Assembly: GCA_944319945.1 (NCBI GenBank)
Contig: CALUFN010000012.1
Span: forward strand, 1 to 54,106
DNA length: 54,106 nucleotides
Direction of reading: 5' to 3'
Source of the DNA: an uncultured Prevotella sp.
Lineage (GTDB): Bacteria > Bacteroidota > Bacteroidia > Bacteroidales > Bacteroidaceae
The position numbers and the translations under genes were made by a program. Of this stretch, positions 33,998-42,760 are shown piece after piece. How positions within the stretch are numbered: the first letter of the stretch is position 1; every line of letters begins with the position of its first letter. The notes beneath the pieces were generated by a model that searched no databases, was not told the origin of the DNA, and saw nothing but the letters and a program-made list of their open reading frames with translations.

Positions 33998-36900
33998 TTA
34001 CACGAGTCCGCGTCCGTGGCAGTTCTTAAACTTCTTACCGCTGCCGCAGGGGCATGGGTCGTTGCGTCCCGGCAGTTTGTCCTTGCGCACCGGCTGCCTT
34101 CTTGCCTCGGCGTTTTGGCGCGTGTCTTGGCTTGCTGCTGCCTTCTGTCCAGGGTCGGTCAGATCTTCTTTCTGCTCGGTGTACTGTTGGCTTCTTTGCT
34201 CGGGAGCCGCCTCGCGCACTTCTTCGCGCTGTATTTCGGGTATCTGTGCGCGCATCAGTATGCTCACGATGCGGTTGTTCATTTGGTTTACCATGTCGTC
34301 AAACAGCTTCACGCTCTCGAGCTTGAATATGACTAACGGGTCTTTCTGCTCGTAAGACGCGTTCTGTACGCTGTGCTTCAGCTCGTCGAGCGCACGCAGG
34401 TTCTCCTTCCAGCAGTCGTCGATGATGTGTAGGAGTATCGTCTTTTCAAACTGTTTCACCACGCTCTTGCATTCCGTGTCGTAAGCCTCCTTCAGGTTGC
34501 ACGGTATGTTGTAGATGCGCTTGCCGTCGGTGATGGGCACCATTATGCGCTCGTAGCGGTCGCCTTGATTCTCAAACACCTCCTTGATTACCGGCCAGCC
34601 TACGGCCTGTATGCGGTCGGTCTTGCGCTTGAAGTCGGCCATTGCCATTTGGAACGCTTTCTCCGCAAGCACGTCGTGGCTTTCGTTGGTGAACTCCTCG
34701 AACGTGAACGGGCATTCCATAGCCAGCACCTTGAGGAACTGGTCCTTGCAGCCTTCGTAGTCGTTCTTGTCGATTATCTCAACTACGCGGTCCCAAATCA
34801 CGTTCGTTATGTCCATGCCGATGCGTTCGCCCATGAGCGCGTGGCGGCGCTTCTCGTACACAACGGTACGCTGCTTGTTCATCACGTCGTCGTATTCAAG
34901 CAGGCGCTTACGTATGCCGAAGTTGTTTTCCTCCACCTTCTTCTGCGCGCGCTCGATGTTCTTGGTGATCATCGGGCTTTCGATTCGTTCGCCTTCCTTG
35001 AACCCGAGGCGGTCCATTACGCGTGCGATACGCTCGCTTGCGAAGAGACGCATCAGCTTATCTTCAAGGCTTACGTAGAACACCGAGCTGCCCGGGTCGC
35101 CCTGACGGCCGGCACGTCCGCGCAGCTGCCTGTCCACGCGGCGGCTTTCGTGCCTCTCGGTACCGATGATTGCCAGTCCGCCGGCAGCCTTCACTTCGGG
35201 CGACAGCTTGATGTCTGTACCACGGCCGGCCATGTTAGTCGCGATGGTCACCGCTCCCAGCATCCTTTCTTCGGTGCGCGTAGAGCCGTCGGCTTCGGTT
35301 ACCGTTACCGTGCCGAGAGTGCTTTGGCCTGCCTCGGCCACGATGTTCGCCTCCTTCTGGTGCAGCTTAGCGTTCAGCACGTTGTGCGGAATGTGGCGCA
35401 TTTGGAGCATCTTGCTCAGCAGTTCGGATATCTCGACCGACGTAGTACCTACCAAGCATGGGCGTCCTGAGTTGCGCATTTCAATGATTTCCTCTATCAC
35501 AGCGTTGTATTTCTCGCGCGCAGTCTTGTACACGCGGTCGTCCATGTCGTTGCGGATTACGGGCTTGTTGGTCGGTATCTCTACCACGTCGAGCTTGTAT
35601 ATGTCCCAAAACTCTCCGGCCTCGGTTATCGCCGTACCCGTCATACCCGATAGCTTGTGGTACATACGGAAGTAGTTCTGCAGAGTGATCGTGGCGAAAG
35701 TCTGCGTGGCCTCCTTCACCTTTACGTGCTCTTTGGCCTCGATAGCTTGGTGCAAACCGTCGCTCCACTGGCGCCCTTCCATGATACGGCCCGTCTGTTC
35801 GTCGACGATCTTCACCTCGCCGTCCATTACAACGTACTCGTCGTCCTTGTTGAACATGGTGTAAGCCTTGAGCAACTGGTGCAGCGTATGCACTCTTTCG
35901 CTCTGCACGGAGTAATGGTTGAGCAGCTGGTCTTTCTTGTCAAGGCGCTGCTGGTCGTCGAGGTCTTTCTCGTTTTCGAGGGCCGACAGCTGCGAGGCAA
36001 TGTCCGGAAGCACGAACAGTTCGCGGTCGTTCACTTGGTTGGCAAGCCATTCCGTACCCTTGTCGGTCAAGTCTACTGAGTTCAGCTTCTCGTCAACCAC
36101 GAAATACAAAGGTTCTACAGCCTCAGGCATGCGGCGGTTGTTGTTCTCCATGTAGAATTCTTCCGTCTTGAGCATGCCTGCCTTTATGCCTTCCTCTGAA
36201 AGGTATTTGATGAGCGGCTTGTTCTTAGGCAAAGCCTTATGCGAGCGGTAAAGGCTCAGGAAACCTTCGTCCTGAAGTTTCTGGTCGTTCTTTTCGCGAC
36301 CCTCGGTTATCTTTTGTTTTGCGTCGGCAAGATATTGGGTGGCCAGCTTGCGTTGTACGTCGACAAGGCGTTCCACCAGCGGTTGGTACTCCTCAAACAT
36401 TTGGTCGTCGCCGTTAGGCACGGGGCCTGATATGATAAGAGGCGTGCGGGCGTCGTCGATCAACACCGAGTCTACCTCGTCGACGATGGCGTAATTATGC
36501 CTGCGCTGCACCAAGTCGGCCGGCGATACGGCCATGTTGTCGCGGAGATAGTCGAAACCGAACTCGTTGTTCGTTCCGAAAGTGATGTCCGCTTGGTATG
36601 CCTTGCGCCTTTGGGGGGTGTTCGGGCGGTGCTTGTCTATGCAGTCTACGGAGAGTCCGTTGAACTCGTAGAGCGGGCCCATCCACTCGGAGTCACGCTT
36701 TGCCAAGTAGTCGTTCACGGTCACTACGTGTACGCCGTTGCCCGTCAAGGCGTTGAGGAACACCGGCAATGTGGCAACGAGCGTCTTACCTTCACCGGTC
36801 GCCATCTCTGCGATCTTACCCTGATGAAGCACAACGCCGCCGAATAACTGAACGTCATAATGCACCATGTCCCACTTCATGTCGTTGCCGCCGGCCATCC

Positions 36901-37372
36901 AGTGGTTGCTGTATATGGCTTTGTCGCCCTCTATGCGGACGAAATCGTTCATTATCGACAGCTCGCGGTCGAAGTCGTTGGCCGTCACAACGATCTCTTC
37001 GTTCTCGGCAAAGCGGCGGGCCGTGTCTTTCATTATGCTGAAAGCTACGGGCAAAACCTCGTTGAGCGACTTCTCGTATATCTCGAGCACTTCCTTGTCG
37101 AGCTTGTCTATCTGGTTGAATATGGCTTCGCGCTCGTCGATGGGAGTGTCTTCTATTTTCGCCTTAAGCTCCTCTATCTGTTTCTTTTGCTCTGCTGCCG
37201 AGTCTTGTACGTATTTCTGTATCTCTTTCGTCTTTGCTCGCAGCGCGTCGTTGTCGAGAGCTTTTATCTCCGGATATACAGCCTTTATTTTCTCAACTAC
37301 GGGCTGTATCAGCTTCATGTCGCGTGTGGATTTGTCGCCGAAAAGCGACTTTAAGAAATTATTAAAACTCAT
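33998..37372 (-). CDS. secA: Preprotein translocase ATPase SecA
   Basis: 1124 aa, longer than the ~900 of proteobacterial SecA, as usual in Bacteroidetes. Walker A is in [12 protein letters not shown] (about 187-198) and the [13 protein letters not shown] segment is the DEAD-like Walker [13 protein letters not shown] and [14 protein letters not shown] are helicase-2 motifs. The C-terminus is a zinc-binding [14 protein letters not shown]. It drives Sec-dependent export of proteins such as the many signal-peptide proteins in this window. Confidence 0.97.
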   Translation of the reverse strand: MSFNNFLKSLFGDKSTRDMKLIQPVVEKIKAVYPEIKALDNDALRAKTKEIQKYVQDSAAEQKKQIEELKAKIEDTPIDEREAIFNQIDKLDKEVLEIYEKSLNEVLPVAFSIMKDTARRFAENEEIVVTANDFDRELSIMNDFVRIEGDKAIYSNHWMAGGNDMKWDMVHYDVQLFGGVVLHQGKIAEMATGEGKTLVATLPVFLNALTGNGVHVVTVNDYLAKRDSEWMGPLYEFNGLSVDCIDKHRPNTPQRRKAYQADITFGTNNEFGFDYLRDNMAVSPADLVQRRHNYAIVDEVDSVLIDDARTPLIISGPVPNGDDQMFEEYQPLVERLVDVQRKLATQYLADAKQKITEGREKNDQKLQDEGFLSLYRSHKALPKNKPLIKYLSEEGIKAGMLKTEEFYMENNNRRMPEAVEPLYFVVDEKLNSVDLTDKGTEWLANQVNDRELFVLPDIASQLSALENEKDLDDQQRLDKKDQLLNHYSVQSERVHTLHQLLKAYTMFNKDDEYVVMDGEVKIVDEQTGRIMEGRQWSDGLHQAIEAKEHVKVKEATQTFATITLQNYFRMYHKLSGMTGTAITEAGEFWDIYKLDVVEIPTNKPVIRNDMDDRVYKTAREKYNAVIEEIIEMRNSGRPCLVGTTSVEISELLSKMLQMRHIPHNVLNAKLHQKEANIVAEAGQSTLGTVTVTEADGSTRTEERMLGAVTIATNMAGRGTDIKLSPEVKAAGGLAIIGTERHESRRVDRQLRGRAGRQGDPGSSVFYVSLEDKLMRLFASERIARVMDRLGFKEGERIESPMITKNIERAQKKVEENNFGIRKRLLEYDDVMNKQRTVVYEKRRHALMGERIGMDITNVIWDRVVEIIDKNDYEGCKDQFLKVLAMECPFTFEEFTNESHDVLAEKAFQMAMADFKRKTDRIQAVGWPVIKEVFENQGDRYERIMVPITDGKRIYNIPCNLKEAYDTECKSVVKQFEKTILLHIIDDCWKENLRALDELKHSVQNASYEQKDPLVIFKLESVKLFDDMVNQMNNRIVSILMRAQIPEIQREEVREAAPEQRSQQYTEQKEDLTDPGQKAAASQDTRQNAEARRQPVRKDKLPGRNDPCPCGSGKKFKNCHGRGLV

Positions 37373-37457
37373 ATTTTATGATTATTGTTTTCTTTATGTA
37401 AATGATGTTTGGCTGATTCGCAGGCCATGGCCGCCGTGGCGGCATGCCACGCGCTTA

Positions 37458-38897
37458 TTAATATAAAGGTGCGGCAGAGCATGCGTTGGGGGCCCTGATG
37501 CGTATTGTTTTAGCGATGGTCGGCGCAATGCGGTCTATTGTCACCGGCGTTGTCACTTCTTGCGCCGTGATGCCGGCCCCGTAGAATATCAGCGGGAACG
37601 GCATGGCGTTGTCTTTTGATATGTATTGTTGGAATTTCTTTTCGTTCAGCAGTTTCCATCCGGGCGACACTTCGATGATAAGGTCGCCGCAGTTGTTGGG
37701 GAAAAACCAATTGCGCAGGCGCGAACTGTTCTTGTCTGCCGACAAAAGGAGGTTGCGGCTGGTGAGGACGTTGCTTACCCCCGACAGCTGCATGATGAAC
37801 GTCTGGGCGCGGCTCAGCAGTTCACTGATGTTTATGCGCTTCAGTTCTATCTCCTTAATGTTGAGGTATATCTGGTTGTAAAAGCAGCTTTCAACGTATT
37901 TGTCCTGGCCGTATATGGCTCCGAGGTACATGTTGAGCAGGTCGGCGGTGCGGTTGACGTAGAATGTTCCGTTAGGTATCCGGTATCGGGCGTAGTCTAC
38001 GTTCAGGTCGTCGCAATATCCGGTGCTGGTTATTACGAACAGCACGTTGCTCTTGCCGATCTTGTTTTCGATTGCGGTGGTCAGCCTTTCAAGTTCCTTG
38101 TCGAGTCCGACGTATTTGTCCAAGAGCTTATCCTTGTCGAGCTTATCCTTCTTTATGGGCAGCTTTGCCTCGTATGTCACCGACAGCATGTCGGTAACGT
38201 GGTCGTCACCCATCTTGTTGGCCTCGATGCATTGCAGGGCGATGTCGGTGGTGCTTGAGTTCAGGTTGTCGTCGGTGTCGCCGTCAACGTTGGTGAGATT
38301 GTATTCCTCGAGCCATTTTGGGGCTTTCTTGAAGTAATATTTCGACGAGCACCAGCACTTTGTGTTTTCGTCGAACCATACTGCTCCGTCGGCAGCGTGG
38401 CCTCCGCTTATGATTGCCGCGTCCCTGTCTTGGGCTATGCTGTATATCACGGCGGCACCTTCGGTGGCTATCTTCAGCTCGTCGTTGACGGTTGTCGTGG
38501 CTATGTTCTTGGGCGACGAGCTTTCGTTGGTGAATATTCCTTCATACTCGTTGTCGTCAACGCATGTCACGGGTATCAGCGAATTCTTATCCAGCCATCG
38601 GAAACCTGTGATGCCGTTGTTAGACGGTGTGGTGCCGGTGGCTATCGAGGCTATCGACGACGCTCGGTCGATCGGGGCGAACGTGTATTGCGCGTTGCAA
38701 TACACGGCACCGCTCCGCAACAACTTCTTGAAGCCGTCGTTGCCGTATGACGGCATGAACGCGTCGATATAGTCGGTGCGCAGCTGGTCGATCGTGATGT
38801 TGACGACCAGGCGCGGAACCGGTCTCGACACCTGCGCTTCGACTGCGTTGCCTGCCACGATGGCCAGAATCGTAGCTGTTATGTACTTGTTGATCAT
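37458..38897 (-). CDS. Alkaline-phosphatase-fold protein lacking catalytic motifs
   Basis: 479 aa with a Sec signal (about 1-21). It aligns with PafA/type I phosphodiesterase-like proteins (VVNITIDQLRTDY near 31, SIATGTTPSNNGITGF near 100, PLIFYGAGI and DRIAPTIA near the end). The metal-binding motif usually written TxDHG is replaced by VITSTGYCDD, the nucleophile region reads FAPIDRASS with no clear Thr/Ser nucleophile context, and the late His ligand is not seen. It is probably a pseudoenzyme. Its start codon overlaps the DUF4105 stop by 1 nt (TAATG). Confidence 0.75.
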   Translation of the reverse strand: MINKYITATILAIVAGNAVEAQVSRPVPRLVVNITIDQLRTDYIDAFMPSYGNDGFKKLLRSGAVYCNAQYTFAPIDRASSIASIATGTTPSNNGITGFRWLDKNSLIPVTCVDDNEYEGIFTNESSSPKNIATTTVNDELKIATEGAAVIYSIAQDRDAAIISGGHAADGAVWFDENTKCWCSSKYYFKKAPKWLEEYNLTNVDGDTDDNLNSSTTDIALQCIEANKMGDDHVTDMLSVTYEAKLPIKKDKLDKDKLLDKYVGLDKELERLTTAIENKIGKSNVLFVITSTGYCDDLNVDYARYRIPNGTFYVNRTADLLNMYLGAIYGQDKYVESCFYNQIYLNIKEIELKRINISELLSRAQTFIMQLSGVSNVLTSRNLLLSADKNSSRLRNWFFPNNCGDLIIEVSPGWKLLNEKKFQQYISKDNAMPFPLIFYGAGITAQEVTTPVTIDRIAPTIAKTIRIRAPNACSAAPLY

Positions 38898-40129
38898 TAC
38901 TTTACGGACAAGTATTTATTTTGGTAAACAATATTGCATGTGCACCTTATCAGCAAAGATAGTGCCAAAATGTGCATTCCCTCAGCGTATTCCTGGAAAA
39001 ATCCGCCAATGAAGAATATTATTATCGCCACGGCGGCATAAGTCCAGAATGGGTCGCGCTGTTTTCTTGCGCCGCGTCTTGCCGTGCGGTAGGCGAATAT
39101 CAGCGGCAGCGGATTGAGCAGCAGCACTTGGAGGTTGGTGCTTGTCGTAGGATGTTCGGAGAAGAACATCGTGAAGATGATGACGCCCAAGCACCCGTCT
39201 ATTATTAATAATAAGGTGTCGAACGCCCAAAATTTTCTCTTCGTCCGAAACTCGGCTATCGACACGCCTGCTATTATCGCAAGTATCAGCCATGCGCATT
39301 GGCTCGGGCTCAACGGGAACTCGCTTTCCACGGTCGGGGATTGAACGTCTACCACGCGCGACGTCTTTGTTACCAGCGGTCTCGACTTGCCGTCGGCGCC
39401 TATGATTTCCGCCTTGTCGAAATCCTTCATCAGGAAGAACGGCAGGAACTGGTGCTCGCTCTGGTCTGTCTTTTTGTCAGCCTTTACGCCGAGAAGCATG
39501 TCTTTGCCGAAGCGCGCCCACGGATGTTCGTCGTTGAACTTGTGTATGAGGCTGCGGAAAGAGGGGTAGGGCTGTTGCTGCCCGGGATATCTTACCTTAC
39601 CTTTTATGTTATCGCAGATTATGTCTCTTGCGCGCGTTGTGCAGTTGTCGTAGAAGTAATTGTAGCGGTAAACCCTGTTCTCGGGCCTGTAGTTGGCTAT
39701 CAGCGCGTCTCTTATGGCGGCCTTTTCCCCGCGCGTCAGGTTGAGGTCCTGCTGTATTACGGAGCGTCCTTCCGAGCGGTATTCGGCGCAGAACATCTCA
39801 AAGGGCATTATCCCCATCTCGTAGTCGGTAAGACCGAAGATGAACCTAAGCACGAAAAAAGGCTTGCTGAACGAGAATACGCCGTAGTTTATCACCTCGT
39901 CTACGCCGTATCTCTCGTCTGTGTATCTTATGGCCGTGTGCCCGTAGAGGCTGTAAACCTCGTCACCGGCAGAGCATGTCAGCAGGCTTATCTTCACGGA
40001 ATCTAGCCCGGCATCGCGGCCGTTAGTGTAATTAAAGGCTTGTACCTCGCTGGAAATCAGCGAGATAAGGCATATTACCGTTGACGTGAAGATGTGTCTT
40101 AAGAGTTTCACGATGCAAAAATAGCTCAT
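38897..40129 (-). CDS. DUF4105 membrane protein
   Basis: 410 aa from ATG 40129; a GTG at 40111 would give a cleaner signal peptide start (KLLRHIFTSTVICLIS) and a TATTTTTG box sits just upstream of it (40122-40115), so the true start is uncertain. A soluble periplasmic DUF4105 domain (about 30-250; LLTCSAGDEVYSLYGHTAIR, YNYFYDNCTTRARD) precedes about five C-terminal membrane helices. Enzyme-like Cys and His residues are conserved in the family, but its function is unknown. Confidence 0.8.
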   Translation of the reverse strand: MSYFCIVKLLRHIFTSTVICLISLISSEVQAFNYTNGRDAGLDSVKISLLTCSAGDEVYSLYGHTAIRYTDERYGVDEVINYGVFSFSKPFFVLRFIFGLTDYEMGIMPFEMFCAEYRSEGRSVIQQDLNLTRGEKAAIRDALIANYRPENRVYRYNYFYDNCTTRARDIICDNIKGKVRYPGQQQPYPSFRSLIHKFNDEHPWARFGKDMLLGVKADKKTDQSEHQFLPFFLMKDFDKAEIIGADGKSRPLVTKTSRVVDVQSPTVESEFPLSPSQCAWLILAIIAGVSIAEFRTKRKFWAFDTLLLIIDGCLGVIIFTMFFSEHPTTSTNLQVLLLNPLPLIFAYRTARRGARKQRDPFWTYAAVAIIIFFIGGFFQEYAEGMHILALSLLIRCTCNIVYQNKYLSVK

Positions 40130-40306
40130 ATTTCTCAATTTGACGCACTATTATTCCGAAAAATTTCGATAATTTTGCAACCTGTAAACGAAATGTAAGA
40201 CGGCTGCGTTTTTGCTGCGGCGGCGTGCCGTTTTCAGCTGATAACGGGTGTTGTTAATGAACGGCTTGTAAGCCGTTGAGTGCCAGAGGGTTATCATTGC
40301 GGTTCT

Positions 40307-40394
40307 AAAAGACGGCCTTTTGGCTCGTAAAAGGCGGCTTTTCAGCCTGTAAAAGGTTGCCTTTCACAAACCGAAAGGTGGCATATTGGAAATG
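40307..40394. repeat. 22-bp-period palindrome array F (4 units)
   Basis: Units start at 40307, 40329, 40351 and 40373, exactly 22 bp apart: AAAAGACGGCCTTTT, AAAAGGCGGCTTTTC, AAAAGGTTGCCTTTC and GAAAGGTGGCATATT. Confidence 0.9.
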
Positions 40395-40566
40395 CGCCGG
40401 TAAGCCCGCAGCTGATATGCGGCATGCGACGCGCCGTGGCATGGGGCCGTAAGGCGTGCTCGGTAGCGGGATGTGCGGACGGTAATGATGAACGGAAGCG
40501 GTGTCGGGGCTATTTTGAAAAATATCCTTAACTTTTTGTTTATTTAACTGCCGCCGTTCCGTTGAA

Positions 40567-40598
40567 TTTGGATTTTTCGGAAAAAATGACCACCTTTG
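40567..40598 (+). promoter_or_regulatory. Promoter of the outer-membrane protein-lptC unit
   Basis: TTTG (40567-40570), 20 bp and CACCTTTG (40591-40598, one base off TAnnTTTG). The leader to ATG 40648 is about 43 nt. Confidence 0.55.
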
Positions 40599-40647
40599 CA
40601 GACGATTTTATCGCCTTGCGGGGCCAAACAGAATATTAAATACGAAA

Positions 40648-41952
40648 ATGAATCTTTATAAAAAGGTAATAAGCGCGGTTCTTTTGGTGTCAGTTTGCGT
40701 GATGCCTGCTGTCGCCCAAAGTGGTACTAATTCACCTTATAGCCAGTATGGGTTGGGGCAGCTTGGCGAACAGACAAGCGGGTTCAACCGTGGTATGAAC
40801 GGCTTGGGATTGGCTTTCAGGGAGCGCAACCAAGTGAATTATATAAATCCGGCGTCGTATTCGGCAATGGATTCACTGACGTTCCTCTTCGACGTGGGAT
40901 TGTCGGGCCAGGTTACCAACTTCAACGAGAACGGTCGCAAGGTCAACGCTAACAATGCCGACTTCGAGTATGCCGTAGCCGGCTTCCGCGTATGCAAGCA
41001 CGTAGGCGTCAGTTTCGGTATAATCCCGTTTACCAACGTAGGCTATAATTATTCCACCACCGACTATCTTGACGACGATAGGACTACGGCGTATTACAAT
41101 ACATATTCAGGTAGCGGCGGCATCCACCAGTTTTACGTAGGCGCAGGTTGGGAGTTTGTCAAGGGATTGTCCGTCGGTGCGAACGTGTCATACCTGTGGG
41201 GTGACATCGACCGTTCGGTTGTCAACAGTTACAGTGATTCTTACATAAACACGTTATCGAAGTATTATACGGCTTCGGTGCAGAACTATAAAGTGGATTT
41301 CGGTCTGCAGTATTCGTTTAACCTGAATAAGAAAAACGCCTTGGCCGTGGGCGTTACATACGGCTTGGGGCATAAGCTCAACTCCGACCCGTCGTGTATG
41401 ATAATTTCTACGAACAACACCACGGGCGTAGCCGATACGACGTCGTTCTCTGTTAACAACGGTCTTGAGATTCCTACGTCGATAGGCGGAGGCCTATCGT
41501 GGACCTATGACAACCGCCTGAAGCTGGGAGCCGATTTCATGTATCAGAAATGGGGCGACCTGCAGTTTCCCGTTTACCGTGTGAATAACGACGTACCGTC
41601 GTATGTCTTGAGCGACGATTATTATTCTGACCGTTATAAGATGACGTTCGGCGGAGAATTTTGCAGCGACGAAATGAGCCGCAACTTCTTTAAGCGCTTG
41701 CGCATCCGCGCCGGCGTGTCGTATGCCACGCCTTATTATAAGATAAACGGCGTAGACGGTCCCGACGAGATAAGCGTGAGCGCCGGATTGGGCATACCTA
41801 TTATAAATATGTACAACAACCGCTCGATTCTTAACATTTCAGGCCAATGGGTGCATTCTTCGGCTAAGGGAATGCTCACCGAAAACACGTTCCGCATCAA
41901 CATCGGCATCACGTTTAACGAACGTTGGTTCATGAAGTGGAAAGTAGATTGA
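40648..41952 (+). CDS. Outer-membrane beta-barrel protein
   Basis: 434 aa. A signal peptide (about 1-24, ending VMPAVAQ) and alternating aromatic strands with a C-terminal aromatic/charged end indicate a beta-barrel. NSPYSQYGLGQLGEQ and NYINPASYSAMDSLTF match a widespread Bacteroidetes family near lptC, distantly like FadL/PorV barrels. Cargo unknown. Confidence 0.8.
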   Translation: MNLYKKVISAVLLVSVCVMPAVAQSGTNSPYSQYGLGQLGEQTSGFNRGMNGLGLAFRERNQVNYINPASYSAMDSLTFLFDVGLSGQVTNFNENGRKVNANNADFEYAVAGFRVCKHVGVSFGIIPFTNVGYNYSTTDYLDDDRTTAYYNTYSGSGGIHQFYVGAGWEFVKGLSVGANVSYLWGDIDRSVVNSYSDSYINTLSKYYTASVQNYKVDFGLQYSFNLNKKNALAVGVTYGLGHKLNSDPSCMIISTNNTTGVADTTSFSVNNGLEIPTSIGGGLSWTYDNRLKLGADFMYQKWGDLQFPVYRVNNDVPSYVLSDDYYSDRYKMTFGGEFCSDEMSRNFFKRLRIRAGVSYATPYYKINGVDGPDEISVSAGLGIPIINMYNNRSILNISGQWVHSSAKGMLTENTFRINIGITFNERWFMKWKVD

Positions 41953-41974
41953 TACAGACTAACATCGTGCAGCC

Positions 41975-42610
41975 TTGAGACTCATTCCTTACATATTGGT
42001 CGCAGTGTGGCTCCTTTCCGCCTGTCAGGAGGGGCGCGAGCACACGGCTCCTGCCGTGAATCCGCAAGACTCGGCGTCGGTCATGGTTTCATACGGTGTC
42101 AACACGCTTGTGTCTGACTCCGGAATGATGAAGTACCGGATAGTCTCCGAGTGTTGGGAAGTGAACCAAGCAAGGAATCCGTCGCGCTGGATTTTCGAAA
42201 AAGGACTGTTTCTCGAGCAGTTTGACGAGAAATTCCACGTAGAGGCTTACGTCCAATGTGACACTGCTTACTATTTTGACCAGCAGAAACTTTGGGAGCT
42301 TCGCGGACGTGTGCGTGTAAGGACGGTCGACGGCCTGCGCTTTTCGAGCGAGGAATTGTTTTGGGACCAGAACAAGCACGAGCTTTACAGCTATAAGTAT
42401 TCGCGCCTGATAACCCCCGACAGGGATATGGAAGGCACGTATTTCCTTAGTGACGAGCGCATGACACATTACACTATTACCAACTCGAAAGGCTCGTTCG
42501 TCAAGGGCGGCATGGGCGAGAACGAAGGCGACAGCATCCTGACGGCACCTGATACGGTGAAGGCTAAGAAGCGTTTGCCCACCACTCCTTCTGCAAGGAA
42601 AACACAATGA
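41975..42610 (+). CDS. lptC: LPS export protein LptC-like lipoprotein
   Basis: 211 aa. An SPII signal ends in LLSAC (Cys17). The body has the LptC-like beta-jellyroll segments (SDSGMMKYRIVSECWEV, LWELRGRVRVRTVDG, FSSEELFWDQNKHELYS) that bridge lipopolysaccharide across the periplasm. The start is TTG at 41975: a stop lies in frame just upstream and no ATG precedes the signal peptide. It is 22 bp after the barrel gene. The C-terminal Lys/Thr tail is probably disordered. Confidence 0.8.
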   Translation: MRLIPYILVAVWLLSACQEGREHTAPAVNPQDSASVMVSYGVNTLVSDSGMMKYRIVSECWEVNQARNPSRWIFEKGLFLEQFDEKFHVEAYVQCDTAYYFDQQKLWELRGRVRVRTVDGLRFSSEELFWDQNKHELYSYKYSRLITPDRDMEGTYFLSDERMTHYTITNSKGSFVKGGMGENEGDSILTAPDTVKAKKRLPTTPSARKTQ

Positions 42611-42690
42611 AATAAGCGTCATAAATATCTTAAAGTCAATAACGAAGCAAGTTTTTAATCGAAAAATAATTGTTTTTATTTTCTTTTTTG

Positions 42691-42698
42691 TAATTTTG
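42691..42698 (+). promoter_or_regulatory. -7 box of the PpiD-like gene
   Basis: TAATTTTG, with a weak ATTG about 18 bp upstream. The leader to ATG 42761 would be about 55 nt and AT-rich. Confidence 0.45.
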
Positions 42699-42760
42699 TG
42701 CGCTAATTTGTATAAAACATAGTTGCAGGAAAATAATTAAAAAAATAAATAATTGTAATA

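Larger units (their letters stand above)
40130..40647. other. Divergent intergenic gap with array F
   Basis: 518 bp without a convincing gene. It holds array F, a GC-rich stretch of unknown role (40390-40500) and the promoter of the outer-membrane protein gene at 40567-40598. Confidence 0.6.

Noticed and set aside
34565-35470. A 301-codon plus-strand frame inside secA
   Set aside because: Shadow of secA, whose motifs are intact in the other strand.
2341-40394. Reading the 22-bp arrays as CRISPR
   Set aside because: Units are only 15 bp, spacers 7 bp and semi-conserved, there are four units per array, and no cas gene is present.
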